A DNA stretch of 64,000 bases from Verrucomicrobiia bacterium (GTDB lineage Bacteria; Verrucomicrobiota; Verrucomicrobiia; Limisphaerales; JADLHS01): positions 1,615,470 through 1,679,469 of the forward strand of contig JAMLJH010000002.1 in the NCBI GenBank assembly GCA_023953615.1. The letters are read 5' to 3'. The translations under genes were made by a program, and so were the position numbers. How positions within the stretch are numbered: position 1 is the first letter of the stretch; the number at the start of each line of letters is the position of its first letter. Below are positions 9,945-19,499 of this stretch, in pieces. A model generated the notes under the pieces. That model did no database searches. It was not told the DNA's origin and saw nothing but the letters and a program-made list of their open reading frames with translations.

Positions 9945-10799
9945 GTGACGGTCCTCGAAGTCATCACGAGAAGCACCGATTTTCTCACCAAAAAGGGGGT
10001 GGATTCCCCGCGCCTCCAAACCGAGCTGCTCCTGGCTCACGTCCTGCAATTACCGCGCATGCAGCTCTATTTGCAGTTCGAACGGCAATTGACCGAGACC
10101 GAACTGAATTTGCTGCGCGCGCTCGTTCAACGCCGTGGTCAACGTGAACCGCTGCAACATCTGACTGGTTCAACCTCGTTTTGCGGCTTCGAAATCGTCG
10201 TGAACCGAAATGTACTGGTGCCCCGCCCGGAAACCGAACTGCTGGCCGAGTCGGGATGGCTGTTTCTCCGCAACTTGAATTCCACGCCCGCCTGCGCCCT
10301 GGACCTCGGCACGGGGAGCGGTTGCCTGGCCATCGCGCTTGCCGCGAAATGTCCAACCGCCAAAATCGTCGCCACCGATGTTTCCGACGACGCCTTGAAA
10401 ACCGCCCGACAAAATGCGGCGACCAATCAAGCCGGCAAGTCCATTGAATTTCGCCAAGGCGACAAATTCAACGCGTTGAGAACCGACGAATCGTTCGACC
10501 TCATCATCAGCAACCCGCCCTACATTCCCACTGCGGAAATTGAAACGCTGCAAGTGGAAGTGCGCGAATATGATCCCCATCGGGCTTTGGATGGGGGTGC
10601 GGACGGATTGGATTTTTACCGCTACCTGGCAGCGAACGCTGCGCCGCACCTGAACCCCGGCGGTAAAATCATGCTTGAATTCGGCGCCGGTCAGGCGGCG
10701 GCGCTACGCGAAATCTTTAGTAGCCAAAACTGGACGAACCTCACGATTCACAAGGATTATTCCGGTCTCGAGCGCATCTTGATCGCAGATCGCGGTTAG
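9945..10799 (+). CDS. prmC: Release factor glutamine methyltransferase PrmC
   Basis: A 284-residue SAM-dependent methyltransferase that modifies the glutamine of the GGQ motif in release factors. The N-terminal helical domain (1-80) holds DSPRLQTELLLAHVL. LVPRPETELLAE precedes motif I, ALDLGTGSGCLAIALA, and the catalytic NPPY is in DLIISNPPYIPTAEIE. The start chosen is GTG at 9945 (VTVLEVITRS), because earlier in-frame starts lie inside the preceding gene and the family is about 280 residues long. The 4-base gap to the upstream gene suggests co-transcription. It is not adjacent to prfA here. Confidence 0.93.
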   Translation: MTVLEVITRSTDFLTKKGVDSPRLQTELLLAHVLQLPRMQLYLQFERQLTETELNLLRALVQRRGQREPLQHLTGSTSFCGFEIVVNRNVLVPRPETELLAESGWLFLRNLNSTPACALDLGTGSGCLAIALAAKCPTAKIVATDVSDDALKTARQNAATNQAGKSIEFRQGDKFNALRTDESFDLIISNPPYIPTAEIETLQVEVREYDPHRALDGGADGLDFYRYLAANAAPHLNPGGKIMLEFGAGQAAALREIFSSQNWTNLTIHKDYSGLERILIADRG

Positions 10800-10909
10800 C
10801 CCGTGACGGCCGTCGCCGCGACCAGACCAATCCCGTCCGCCCCGACAATTTTCCTGGGATTTTTCCTCGCCAATGAGTGGTGAACCAACGCAGACTATCC
10901 GCAGATTAA

Positions 10910-11827
10910 ATGAAAACTTCACGCTCGCTCACTGCCAAGCCATTGTCCCTGATCATGCTGGGGACGCTGCTGCTCGGCCTCGTCGTTTCCGGCTGCCGCA
11001 CTTCCTCCTGCTGCGCTCAAAGCAAGTCACCGAAGCATGTGCTGGTGGTGACGACCACGACGGGCTTCCGGCATAGCTCGATTGAGACGGCGGAAAAAAT
11101 CATCGCTCAGCTCGGCGCCCGCAGCGGGGATTTTACGGTGGACTATGCGCGCGTCTCTCCCAACGCTCCCGAACTGAAGGGCGCCGATGGCAAACTGGAC
11201 AAGGCCAAATACGAAGCCGCCATCAAGGCCGTTCTGGCGGAGAAACTGAGCGTGGCGGCCTTGAAGCAGTACGATGCGGTGATTTTTGCCAATACCACCG
11301 GTGACCTGCCGATTCCCGATCTCGCGGGCTTTCTGAATTGGATTCGCTCCGGCAAAGCGTTCGTCGGCATGCACGCCGCTTCCGACACGTTCCACGGCTT
11401 TCCCGTATTCACCGAGATGGTGGGTGGGGAATTTAAGACGCACGGTCCGCAAGTCTCGGTGGATGCCATCAACCTGAATCCGGACTGCGCCGCGTGCCAG
11501 CACCTGCCGGCCACCTGGACGGTGTTCGATGAAATTTATCAGTTCAAAAATTACGACCGCACCAAGGTGCATGACTTGTTGTCACTGGATAAACATCCCA
11601 ATGACAAAACTCCCGGACACTATCCGGTGGCTTGGGCGAAAATGTATGGCCAGGGCCGCGTGTTCTACACCTCGTTTGGTCATCGCGAAGATGTTTGGGA
11701 GCCCAACAGCCCGGCTCAGTCCGGCGGAATCAAGAACGCTCCCGAAGTTGCGGAAGCTTATCAACAGCACATACTAGGCGGAATCCGCTGGGCGTTGGGC
11801 CTGGCCCCGTGCGATTTGAATGACTGA
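10910..11827 (+). CDS. ThuA-domain exported lipoprotein
   Basis: A 305-residue protein with an N-terminal signal peptide (hydrophobic LSLIMLGTLLLGLVV) and a lipobox-like VVSGC at about residue 29. The rest is a ThuA-like domain of the glutamine-amidotransferase fold: HVLVVTTTTGFRHSSIETAE, FANTTGDLPIPDLAGFLNWI, and SGKAFVGMHAASDTFHGFP. C-terminally comes GRVFYTSFGHREDVWE. ThuA proteins are linked to disaccharide (trehalose) utilisation, and exported members are very abundant in Verrucomicrobia and Planctomycetes; the substrate here is unknown. It is probably attached to a membrane facing the periplasm. Confidence 0.88.
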   Translation: MKTSRSLTAKPLSLIMLGTLLLGLVVSGCRTSSCCAQSKSPKHVLVVTTTTGFRHSSIETAEKIIAQLGARSGDFTVDYARVSPNAPELKGADGKLDKAKYEAAIKAVLAEKLSVAALKQYDAVIFANTTGDLPIPDLAGFLNWIRSGKAFVGMHAASDTFHGFPVFTEMVGGEFKTHGPQVSVDAINLNPDCAACQHLPATWTVFDEIYQFKNYDRTKVHDLLSLDKHPNDKTPGHYPVAWAKMYGQGRVFYTSFGHREDVWEPNSPAQSGGIKNAPEVAEAYQQHILGGIRWALGLAPCDLND

Positions 11828-11939
11828 ATGGGGATTGAACAGTCGGCGCGCCGGAATCGCGCCGTCCGGCACGATGGGATTTTGAATGATTGAAAACTTT
11901 CTACGTCCAACTTTGTATTGAATTTAAAAGTGTAATGAT

Positions 11940-12593
11940 ATGAAAACGAAACGAACGGTGAATCTCGCTTTCCCTAAAACCAGACTCATGGGCGTCTCAG
12001 CCTGCTTGTTTGCCGCCACGCTCATGTGGGCCACCGCACAAGACCTGGTCCGCTACGAAGCGGTGTCCGGCGGCAGTTCTTGTGCGATTGACGGCACCTC
12101 CTCGATCCACGATTGGACCATGACGTCGAAAATCATCAGCGGTTACATTGAAGCGGCCCCCGGCTTTCCTGAATCGGCCCTGACCGATGCGGCGGCGGCC
12201 ACTCCCAAAGTGGTGGCCAACCTTCCGGCCCGCACCTTCCAGAGCGGCAATTCCGCGCAGGACAAAAACATGCAGAAAGCGGTGAAGGCCGACAAACACC
12301 CGCGCTTCGAATATCGCCTGATCAGCTTGAAACCCAAATCCCAACCCGGAGCCACCGGCCCCGTGGAATTTGAAGCCACCGGCACGCTGGCGATTGCCGG
12401 CAAAACCGTCACCAATACCTTCCCCGTCACCATCGAAAAGAAGGACGGAAAGCTAAAGGTCATCGGCAGCACGCCGATTAAATTGTCCGACTACGATATC
12501 CAGCCGCCGACCATTAATCTGGTGGTAACCACGATCAAAGTGGGAAACGACCTGAAAATCAAATTCGAGTGGGAACTGGCGGAGAAGAAGTAA
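11940..12593 (+). CDS. YceI-family exported protein
   Basis: A 217-residue protein with an N-terminal signal (about 1-34, VSACLFAATLMWATAQ) and a YceI/lipid-binding beta-barrel domain. It shows GTSSIHDWTMTSKIISGYIE, the typical KHPRFEYRLISL, and VEFEATGTLAIAGKTVTNTF. YceI proteins are periplasmic and bind isoprenoid chains such as polyprenyl pyrophosphate or quinone. The ligand cannot be inferred here. A clear intrinsic terminator follows the stop codon. Confidence 0.88.
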   Translation: MKTKRTVNLAFPKTRLMGVSACLFAATLMWATAQDLVRYEAVSGGSSCAIDGTSSIHDWTMTSKIISGYIEAAPGFPESALTDAAAATPKVVANLPARTFQSGNSAQDKNMQKAVKADKHPRFEYRLISLKPKSQPGATGPVEFEATGTLAIAGKTVTNTFPVTIEKKDGKLKVIGSTPIKLSDYDIQPPTINLVVTTIKVGNDLKIKFEWELAEKK

Positions 12594-12622
12594 TCCGTTC
12601 AAGCCACCTTAATTTTCACACC

Positions 12623-12653
12623 AGGCTGCTCTTTCCGTGAGCAGCCTTTTTTT
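12623..12653 (+). terminator. Intrinsic terminator after the YceI gene
   Basis: A 9-base-pair stem (AGGCTGCTC and GAGCAGCCT) with a 7-base loop is followed by a run of seven T residues. It lies 30 bases after the stop codon of the YceI gene. Confidence 0.9.
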
Positions 12654-12827
12654 ATCCGGAACGATGCAGTTGGTCCAGGTGGAACGGCCAACTTGGCCGT
12701 TCCACCCAAACTCCAATCGGATCGTTCCGGTTTATTGCCACGGCCTCTGATCAAACCGTCACGACTTCTGAAAAGGGAGCAATCCACGCGCTGGTGGTCG
12801 AATTGCGGTTGCGGGGCACTGGCCCGT

Positions 12828-13718
12828 TCATTCCGCATGCGCCGCGGCTTTGCGCAGTTCTTCGATAAAAACGGCGAGGGGTTTATCCTCGGCTCGATTC
12901 GCCGGATACCCCGCCGCAATGCACAGCGGTGCAGGCGGCGTGGCCAGAGGTTTCAACAAAACCCGTTTGGCCAGCCGATCCGCGGTTCGCGTGGTCACCA
13001 CCGCCACTCCCAGTCCCGCTTCCACCGCCGCCATCAAACTGTCCACTCCATCATATTCGCCGGCGATCTGAGGTCGCAGCCGTCGCGCGCGAAACCAGCC
13101 GATCACCAGCTCCCAATACTCCGGATAATCCCGCTTACAGAACATCAACAGCGGTTGCTTGGCCGCGTCGGCGGGCGCGATTTGCTTTTGTCGGGCGAGC
13201 GCATCATTTCGCTTGAGGACCAGGCGCCACTCCGAGCGAACCAGCGGCACCCACCGCAACTCGCGCGTCTCATTGACCGGCGCCACGCTGACCACCACGT
13301 CGAGCCGGTTATGACTCAACTCGGCGAGCATTTCGTTGGTCGCCAAATCGAACAATTCCACTCGCGCATTCGGGTGAACCTGTGTGAAATTTTCCACGGC
13401 CACCGGCAAAATCCCGGCGGCCAGCGACGGCGCATAGCCGACCCGCAATCGCGCCCCGCGACCGATGCGACGCACCCGCTCTGTCATTTGCTCGACACGC
13501 TCCAACAACTCGCGCGCCTCGATCAGCAACGCTTCCCCCGTCGGCGTCAGTCGGATCGAATGGGCGTGACGTTCCAGCAGGCACGCTCCGATTTCCTCTT
13601 CCAGCGCCTTGATCTGCCGGCTCAAAGCGGATTGCGTCAGAAAAATTTTCCGGGCCGCGCGACTGATGTTCCCGATCTCCGCCACGGCCACAAAGTAACG
13701 CAATTGTCGAAGTTCCAT
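12828..13718 (-). CDS. LysR-family transcriptional regulator
   Basis: A 296-residue LysR regulator. The winged helix-turn-helix occupies residues 1-60 (MELRQLRYFVAVAEIGNISR, then FLTQSALSRQIKALEEEIGA), followed by the linker helix and a periplasmic-binding-protein-like effector domain from about 90 (RLRVGYAPSLAAGILPVAVE). The start at 13718 is the family-typical MELRQL; 16 upstream codons are open but unlikely. It is transcribed divergently from the pirin and wrbA genes with a 77-base gap. That is the classic layout for LysR control of the neighbouring operon, so a quinone or oxidative-stress response is a reasonable inference. Confidence 0.93.
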   Translation of the reverse strand: MELRQLRYFVAVAEIGNISRAARKIFLTQSALSRQIKALEEEIGACLLERHAHSIRLTPTGEALLIEARELLERVEQMTERVRRIGRGARLRVGYAPSLAAGILPVAVENFTQVHPNARVELFDLATNEMLAELSHNRLDVVVSVAPVNETRELRWVPLVRSEWRLVLKRNDALARQKQIAPADAAKQPLLMFCKRDYPEYWELVIGWFRARRLRPQIAGEYDGVDSLMAAVEAGLGVAVVTTRTADRLAKRVLLKPLATPPAPLCIAAGYPANRAEDKPLAVFIEELRKAAAHAE

Positions 13719-13795
13719 GCCGGGGCAGCATACGCAAAAGTCAGTCTCAGGCAAACCACTGAGCATTGGCCGATGGATTGAACCGCGTGAATACT

Positions 13796-14518
13796 ATGGG
13801 CGTGAAAACGATAACGTCTGAACTAAATCTCCGACGAGCCAACGAACGCGGCTTTGCCGATCACGGCTGGCTCAAATCCCATCATACCTTCTCCTTTGCC
13901 GATTACTACGATCCGGCGCACATGGGCTTTCGCTCCCTGCGCGTCATCAATGACGATCGGGTTGCGCCCGGACGCGGCTTTGGCACGCATCCGCACCGCG
14001 ACATGGAAATTTTCAGTTACGTGCTGGAAGGCGCTTTGGAACATCGGGACAGCCTGGGTAACGGACGTCAACTCAAGCCGGGCCAGATTCAACTCATGAG
14101 CGCGGGCCAAGGCGTCGCGCACAGTGAATTTAATCCCTCGGCGAACGACCCGCTGCATTTCCTGCAGATCTGGATTCAACCGCGCACCCGTGGTTTGACG
14201 CCCAGTTACACTGAATGGCATCCGCAAGCCGAACACGCGGACGCCGCCAAGGTGCTGGTCATTTCGCCCGACGGACGCGAAGGCTCCGCCACGATCCATC
14301 AGGACGCGGACATTTATCGAATCCGATTGAAACCGGGGCAGACCGTCACGCACACTCTGCAACCCGGACGCGGCGCGTGGTTGCACGTCGCAACGGGAGC
14401 GCTGACCGCCAATGGCGTCGCGCTCGAAACGGGTGACGGCGCGAGCACGGAGCGGCCGGGACGGCTGACCTTTACCGCCGTGCAGCCGACCGAAGCGCTG
14501 TTGTTTGATCTGAACTAA
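13796..14518 (+). CDS. Pirin-family bicupin protein
   Basis: A 240-residue pirin-like protein. The N-terminal cupin carries the metal-binding motif [18 protein letters not shown] with HSEF further on ([11 protein letters not shown]). It also has [20 protein letters not shown], typical of the YhaK/YhhW group. YhhW has quercetin 2,3-dioxygenase activity in vitro. The start is set at ATG 13796; an upstream TTG at 13766 is open but lacks family support. It lies 23 bases upstream of wrbA and divergent from the LysR gene. Confidence 0.9.
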   Translation: MGVKTITSELNLRRANERGFADHGWLKSHHTFSFADYYDPAHMGFRSLRVINDDRVAPGRGFGTHPHRDMEIFSYVLEGALEHRDSLGNGRQLKPGQIQLMSAGQGVAHSEFNPSANDPLHFLQIWIQPRTRGLTPSYTEWHPQAEHADAAKVLVISPDGREGSATIHQDADIYRIRLKPGQTVTHTLQPGRGAWLHVATGALTANGVALETGDGASTERPGRLTFTAVQPTEALLFDLN

Positions 14519-14541
14519 ACGTTGCCAACGAAAAATATATT

Positions 14542-15141
14542 ATGACAAAACTACTGGTCCTCTATTACTCGACCTACGGACACATTGAAACCATGGCCAA
14601 CGCCATCGCCGAAGGCGCCCGCGGCGTCGCCGGCGTCGAAGTCACTTTGAAGCGCGTGCCGGAAACCATCCCGGTCGAACGCGCCAAAGCCATCGGGGTA
14701 AAACTCGATCAAGCCGCGCCGATTGCCGATCCCAAGGAACTGGGCGATTACGACGCCATCATCTTTGGCACTCCCACGCGCTTCGGCAACATGGCCGCGC
14801 AGATGCGTGATTTTCTCGATCACACTGGCAGCTTGTGGGTCAAAGGCGGACTCGTGGGCAAAGTGAGCAGCGTTTTTGCCAGCACCGGCACCGGCGGCGG
14901 CAACGAAAGCACGATCATGAGTTTCGTGAACACGCTGATGCACCACGGCATGATTTACGTCGGCTTGCCTTATTCGTGCCCGGAACTGACCGACATCAGC
15001 GAGACGCGCGGCGGTTCACCGTGGGGCGCGGCCACCATCGCGGGTTCGGACGGCTCACGACAACCCAGCGTGAAGGAACTCGCGATGGCGCGTTTCCAAG
15101 GGCAGCACGTGGCGGCGATTGCCGCCAAACTCAATCGCTGA
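14542..15141 (+). CDS. wrbA: NAD(P)H:quinone oxidoreductase, type IV (WrbA)
   Basis: A 199-residue flavodoxin-fold enzyme. The FMN phosphate-binding loop is [40 protein letters not shown] follows, and [20 protein letters not shown] and the C-terminal [18 protein letters not shown] are typical of WrbA. The enzyme reduces quinones by two electrons, avoiding semiquinone radicals. Co-orientation with the pirin gene and divergence from LysR suggest a quinone-stress operon. Confidence 0.95.
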   Translation: MTKLLVLYYSTYGHIETMANAIAEGARGVAGVEVTLKRVPETIPVERAKAIGVKLDQAAPIADPKELGDYDAIIFGTPTRFGNMAAQMRDFLDHTGSLWVKGGLVGKVSSVFASTGTGGGNESTIMSFVNTLMHHGMIYVGLPYSCPELTDISETRGGSPWGAATIAGSDGSRQPSVKELAMARFQGQHVAAIAAKLNR

Positions 15142-15220
15142 TCCGAGAGCGCAGACTGTTAACCACCCGTCGCAGTTTAATGCCTGCGGCGGGTGAATTG
15201 CGCTATCTGATTCCGTTCGG

Positions 15221-15257
15221 CTTCGACGGCTACAGCTTCAATCAGATCGCCATAGCC
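15221..15257. repeat. Family A repeat, right-end fragment
   Basis: The bases CTTCGACGGCTACAGCTTCA and the following CCATAGCC resemble the right end of the family A repeat at 24193-24232 (CTTCGACGGCTACAACTTTA, later TATAGCC). It is probably a degraded solo end. Confidence 0.45.
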
Positions 15258-15312
15258 TCGGAGCGTTGAGCAATCGGAACCGGATGGAGCAGCATCAAAT
15301 CCGCTGACGTTC

Positions 15313-18246
15313 TCAGTTCGATCCCACCCGCTGAACCGCCTCGCCGTTGTTGGCCGTCATCGCGGTCTCGTAAAACTTCAGCAGTTCGTCCAGTTTCACA
15401 CGCGTATAAGGTTCATCGCACGCCGGAGTGGTGCGCCCGGCATCGGCAAACCACATTTCCAACGTCTCCGGCGCGAAGATGGCATTGTGCAAATTCGATT
15501 CCATGGCGACCGGGCGTTTGATGATTTCCATGAGGCGCGGCGCATCAATCTTCCCGTAATTCTCGCGTAACCGGCGGCTCAGCGTTTCGGCGCGAACTCC
15601 CGCCGACATGAACACCGCATCCTCCGGCACTTCGGGCAGCAACGGATGTTGTTGTCCCGGTTGCAACACCTCCATTTTATCCGGCAGACAATGCAGCCCG
15701 CGCATCGCGCCGGTTTTATCGCTCACCACGTAATAGTATTCACAAGTGCGCGGCGTGCTTTGGATGATGGCCAGCGCTTCTTCCACCGTCGCCGCCCGCT
15801 CCATCACGTCCCGCAGCAAAAAGCTCATCGGCAGACCGTCCCACAACCCTTCGCCGCGTCCGCCCATTTCGCCGATGGCCAGTCCGCGCTCGTTCATGGC
15901 GGTAACCGTCCCCAGGAAACCGGCGTAACTCAGGCTCATCCACGCGTGATGATCCTGCGGCTGAAAAACCATGACGGTGGCCGCGTGTTGCAAACCAATG
16001 TCTCGCATGTAATCCAGCACCCGCGCGTGCAAGACCTGACCGCCCACGGTCGCCCCGCCCCGCAACGCCACGCCACTGCAATGAAAGCGCTCGGGAAACA
16101 GATTGGCGTAACGCATGTCCCGCGGCGGCACCTGCGCCGCCGCCGCGAGCGCGTCCGTCTCGGCAAAAAACCGCGCGGGCAAATAAGGCGTGACCCGCTG
16201 CTGAATTCCGCCCAGCACATCGGGAAACCAGTTGCCGGATTGGATGGTGTCCGCCGCGCCCACGCCATAAACCACTCGCTCCACCAACCGCCGCGTCGTC
16301 TCCCCCAGCAACGCGCCGTGTGCGGCCCCCATCTGCTCCGGCGTGCCTTTGACCATCAAAATCTTTTTCCCGGACAGTTGCGCGAGTAATCCGTGTCCAG
16401 CCGGATCCCGCGCCACCACCGTCAGTTCGCTCGCGGCAGGACTGGCGGATTTGCCCGTCTGATCATTCAGCAGTTCACCGGCGAAATTCAGCACGGCGGA
16501 AAACATCCGATACAATTCCGCCTGGGGCACTTCTCGACGCGAATTGCTGAAAGGCGGCTCAAAAAGTTCATCGGTCGCCAGCGTGTTGGTTTGCCAGCCC
16601 AAAATGCGGATGTGCCCCCGCAAATCGCCGAAATCGAGATCTGCCCGCGTCGGCGTCAACGCGTCTTTCGCCAGCGTTAATCGCACTGAACCAGCGCTAC
16701 TATCGCGCGCCGCCACGCGCAGCACCTGTCCATCGGTGGCGGTGGAGTCCACCTCGGCTTGAATCCATTTTTGCGGCAGATCCGGCACCAGGGCCAACGT
16801 CGCGCCCAATCCGGCCACCATGCGATAGCTGATCAAATTCTCCGGAGTCAGATGACTCCACGCGGTCTGATTCGTAACTGGCGCCAACGTGCCGGCGAAC
16901 ACCGTTTGCTCCGGCCCCCCGCACAACCACGGGTAACTCCCCTGCCCCGCAATCACTTCGCCCAACATCGGCAACTGACAGCGCAAACTGAACCGACCCG
17001 CGTTGCCCACCACCAGCCGCGCGCGGCCCTCGATGGGCTTTCCGTTCGCCCCACCGATTGAAAATTCCGCTTCTAAAAAGTGGCAGCGCCGCGGCGCCGG
17101 CTCCACCGTGATCATCGTCATCGCTTGTTGCACCACTCCCACCACTTGCTGCATCGGCGTCAATGGTTGCGCGCTGATTGGTTTTGCGGCCACCACGGCA
17201 TTGGCGGGTAAATCTTGGGCAAAGAAATCGCCGAGCAACCGCAATGCGCGCGGCAATTCCGCCATGGCCGTGTAATGCCCCAGCCCGTCGAACCAGACCA
17301 CCCGATCGGCAATCCCCAGCGCGGTGGCCAGCTTCCGCGTGCAATCCGGCGGAATCACTTCGTCCTGTCCGGCGTTGATCATGAGCACGCGCCCCTGCGC
17401 CGCGCGTTCCCGCAAAGCGGGCGCGAGCGTCAGCGGATCCAGAGCTTTCAATTGCGCGTCCACCTTCGCCCGATCCGCCGCCGACAAGCGTTGCAGCAAC
17501 GCATTCAGCGAACGCGTCTCGCGCGCGTGCCCGATGATTGCCGGTAAATCGCCGCCCGCCAAAAGCATCCCGACCCGTTGCAAGCGCGGGTCCATGCCCC
17601 CCGCGGTGCCGGCGAGAATGCCGCCGAGGCTGATGCCCGTGACGCCCAAACGCTGCGCGTCCACTTCCGGGCGCGACGCCAATAAATCCGTCACCCGGCG
17701 AATATCCGCCAGGGTCTGCTCCAAGCCCGAGAGGAACATGGGCAGATTCTTTTCCAACACGCGCGGCCCTTCACTGCCACCGCGTTCTTTGTAGTACGGC
17801 AACGTGAACATCAGCGCCGGAATCCCGCGCTGCACCAGCACTGAACAAACCGCGCTGCTCAAATCCTCGTCGCCATTGAGAATCGGCAGGCAGATGACCG
17901 CCGGACGTTTTGCGCCCTCGGACGAAAGTTGATCCGGCAGGAACAACCGCGCCGGCACCGTGTTGTTCTGCGGCAACACCGATTGCACCGGCGAAGGAAA
18001 CCGCAATTGCAGGATGTGATAACCCGAACCCACCTCGCGCCCCACCACTTCGTAGGTGAACGGCTCGCCGTCAAACGTCTTGGTTACCGTGACGGAATGG
18101 GTTGGGTTCGTCTGCGCCGCAATGGGCAGCGTCGAATACCCCATCAACCCACCGACCAACAGCGTCAGCACCGCCAGCCGCCGGAGATTGGAAGGGACGA
18201 CGAAAACACTCCACCGCGCGAACTTTGAAACTTGAAAACTGTGCAT
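15313..18246 (-). CDS. Exported fusion of alpha/beta hydrolase and C45-type Ntn hydrolase
   Basis: A 977-residue protein with an N-terminal signal or anchor (about 23-46). Residues about 50-360 form an alpha/beta hydrolase: RPAVICLPIL, nucleophile elbow GVTGISLGGILAG, an acid in INAGQDEVIPPD, and a histidine in GLGHYTAMAE. Residues about 370-640 form a middle domain (LEAEFSIGGANGKPIEGRAR) that I do not firmly recognise. Residues about 660-977 resemble the C45 peptidase/acyltransferase family, with GTPEQMGAAHGALLG, a candidate nucleophile Cys in FPERFHCSGVALRGG, and NERGLAIGEMGGRGEG. C45 Ntn hydrolases cut amide bonds, often after self-cleavage. The start at 18246 gives the signal-bearing MHSFQVSKF. 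The substrate is unknown. Confidence 0.8.
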   Translation of the reverse strand: MHSFQVSKFARWSVFVVPSNLRRLAVLTLLVGGLMGYSTLPIAAQTNPTHSVTVTKTFDGEPFTYEVVGREVGSGYHILQLRFPSPVQSVLPQNNTVPARLFLPDQLSSEGAKRPAVICLPILNGDEDLSSAVCSVLVQRGIPALMFTLPYYKERGGSEGPRVLEKNLPMFLSGLEQTLADIRRVTDLLASRPEVDAQRLGVTGISLGGILAGTAGGMDPRLQRVGMLLAGGDLPAIIGHARETRSLNALLQRLSAADRAKVDAQLKALDPLTLAPALRERAAQGRVLMINAGQDEVIPPDCTRKLATALGIADRVVWFDGLGHYTAMAELPRALRLLGDFFAQDLPANAVVAAKPISAQPLTPMQQVVGVVQQAMTMITVEPAPRRCHFLEAEFSIGGANGKPIEGRARLVVGNAGRFSLRCQLPMLGEVIAGQGSYPWLCGGPEQTVFAGTLAPVTNQTAWSHLTPENLISYRMVAGLGATLALVPDLPQKWIQAEVDSTATDGQVLRVAARDSSAGSVRLTLAKDALTPTRADLDFGDLRGHIRILGWQTNTLATDELFEPPFSNSRREVPQAELYRMFSAVLNFAGELLNDQTGKSASPAASELTVVARDPAGHGLLAQLSGKKILMVKGTPEQMGAAHGALLGETTRRLVERVVYGVGAADTIQSGNWFPDVLGGIQQRVTPYLPARFFAETDALAAAAQVPPRDMRYANLFPERFHCSGVALRGGATVGGQVLHARVLDYMRDIGLQHAATVMVFQPQDHHAWMSLSYAGFLGTVTAMNERGLAIGEMGGRGEGLWDGLPMSFLLRDVMERAATVEEALAIIQSTPRTCEYYYVVSDKTGAMRGLHCLPDKMEVLQPGQQHPLLPEVPEDAVFMSAGVRAETLSRRLRENYGKIDAPRLMEIIKRPVAMESNLHNAIFAPETLEMWFADAGRTTPACDEPYTRVKLDELLKFYETAMTANNGEAVQRVGSN

Positions 18247-18617
18247 GGGCGCAAATTCTAACCTTCCTGCCCCTGAGCGCAAGCGGGCGAAGCCGTTTTC
18301 TTTCGTGTCTGCGGCACGCACAAAACGGAGCAGTGCGCCACAATCACCAGTTACAAACCGTCCGCCCGTATTGCGTAGCGCCGGCCGCGTGGCGGCGACG
18401 CCCTCGTCGCCGGGTAACCCCGAACCGAGGGCCTTGCCAGGCAACCGAACGAATTCCAGTCACCGAGCCGGCGATCTAATCCAACACGAAGAAGAGTGAA
18501 CCGTCGCCGCAACAGGTAAAATTTCGTGAAGATAAATCCATCTTGCAACGGGACGGGAGGGTTGCTGGATTTCCGCCGCTAGGCGGCGCGACCTTGCTGT
18601 AAAGCCAAAGAAGAGAA
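18247..18617. other. Intergenic region with two short hairpins
   Basis: No gene is supported between the fusion gene start and tRNA-Asp. Two inverted repeats are visible: GCGGCGAC/GTCGCCG around 18392-18412 and CGCCG/CGGCG around 18573-18588. They look like single modules of dispersed palindromic repeats; no function can be assigned. Confidence 0.5.
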
Positions 18618-18694
18618 TGGCGGGAGCGGCGGGGCTCGAACCCGTAACCTCTGCCGTGACAGGGCAGCGCTCTAACCAGTTGAGCTACGCCCCC
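18618..18694 (-). tRNA. tRNA-Asp (GTC)
   Basis: On the minus strand the sequence folds as a cloverleaf. The acceptor GGGGGCG pairs with CGCTCCC (one G-T), the D arm starts GCTC, the anticodon stem is CTGCC/GGCAG with loop CTGTCAC (anticodon GTC), and the T loop is TTCGAGC. The discriminator is G, as expected for Asp, and CCA is encoded. Confidence 0.95.
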
Positions 18695-19034
18695 GCGTGG
18701 GAGAGTGACGTTAGGCAAACCGCATCCAAGGGTCAAGCAGAAGCTGGAAAAATTCGGGCAGCAGACGCCAAGGAGGTGGGGGTGGGGAACCCCGCTGAAG
18801 AAACGTACTGCTACCCGAACACTGAATACTTGAAGATGGTCTTTTAAATGTCAATCTTCGCCACGCGCAAAAACCCCGTAGCCCATTGTCGGGTCAATCC
18901 TGTCCCCATTCCTCAAATCTTCGCCGTCTCCCGGCCCGAATTACCCAATCATCACGCAGTGCGCGATGCAATATCCAGTAGGTTTGGTAAGCGTGCCCGT
19001 TGCCGCCAATTTGCCCGCCCCCCAAGTTATTTTT
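18695..19034. other. Intergenic region, nothing recognised
   Basis: No ORF with plausible coding character, terminator or repeat copy was recognised between tRNA-Asp and the degraded small ORF pair. Confidence 0.5.
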
Positions 19035-19232
19035 TCACAAGCTGGAGGTTTGGGTCGCTGGAAGTTTGATGCACGGCTGACGGTGATTGAAAACAAACGG
19101 TTCAAGTAAAAGCGCGGCGGTGATTTGGCGGGCAACGTCGGCAAAAGTGTTGCCGTTGAAGAAGAGGAACGGCGCGCTGCGATGGCAGTGCCGCAGAAAT
19201 TCTATGGTTTCGTCGAGAGAGAGGATTTCGCG
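19035..19232 (-). pseudogene. Degraded downstream partner of the small hypothetical gene
   Basis: A second frame overlapping the end of the 84-residue ORF reads LSLDETIEFLRHCHRSAPFL followed by FFNGNTFADVARQ and ITAAL, which looks like conserved protein. It has no ATG, GTG or TTG of its own near that start, and after about 40 residues the sequence looks random. It is either the second gene of a pair that lost its start and 3' half, or the C-terminal part of the upstream ORF displaced by a frameshift. Confidence 0.35.
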
Positions 19233-19456
19233 CTGTTTTTGTTCCCACTCGCCGCGGCACGTTGCTTGAGTCTCTCGATTAACGCCGTGCTGCGCGCCTC
19301 CTCTTGCGCACGCTCCTCGGTTGAGGCCGATGACAAGCTCCCAACTCCGGTTTTTGAGAAAAGCGGCTCGGGCTTGTAACGGTGATTGCTCGCCAGCACC
19401 TCCTCGAGGATGTCCTCGTCCGTCAGGTGCTCCAGCAGATCCAATCTCAGTTTCAT
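19202..19456 (-). CDS. Small hypothetical protein
   Basis: An 84-residue ORF starting at ATG 19456 (MKLRLDLLEHLTDEDILEEV). It is acidic at the N terminus, then becomes Glu/Arg/Ala-rich (STEERAQEEARSTALIERLK), suggesting a helical or coiled segment. I do not recognise the family. The overlapping frame downstream carries a conserved-looking segment, so this may be the upstream half of a frameshifted gene or the first of two coupled small genes. Coding status is uncertain. Confidence 0.45.
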   Translation of the reverse strand: MKLRLDLLEHLTDEDILEEVLASNHRYKPEPLFSKTGVGSLSSASTEERAQEEARSTALIERLKQRAAASGNKNSAKSSLSTKP

Positions 19457-19499
19457 CGCTCATAAATTAAGCCCGGCTTCCCGGTTTATGCAAGGGCGG

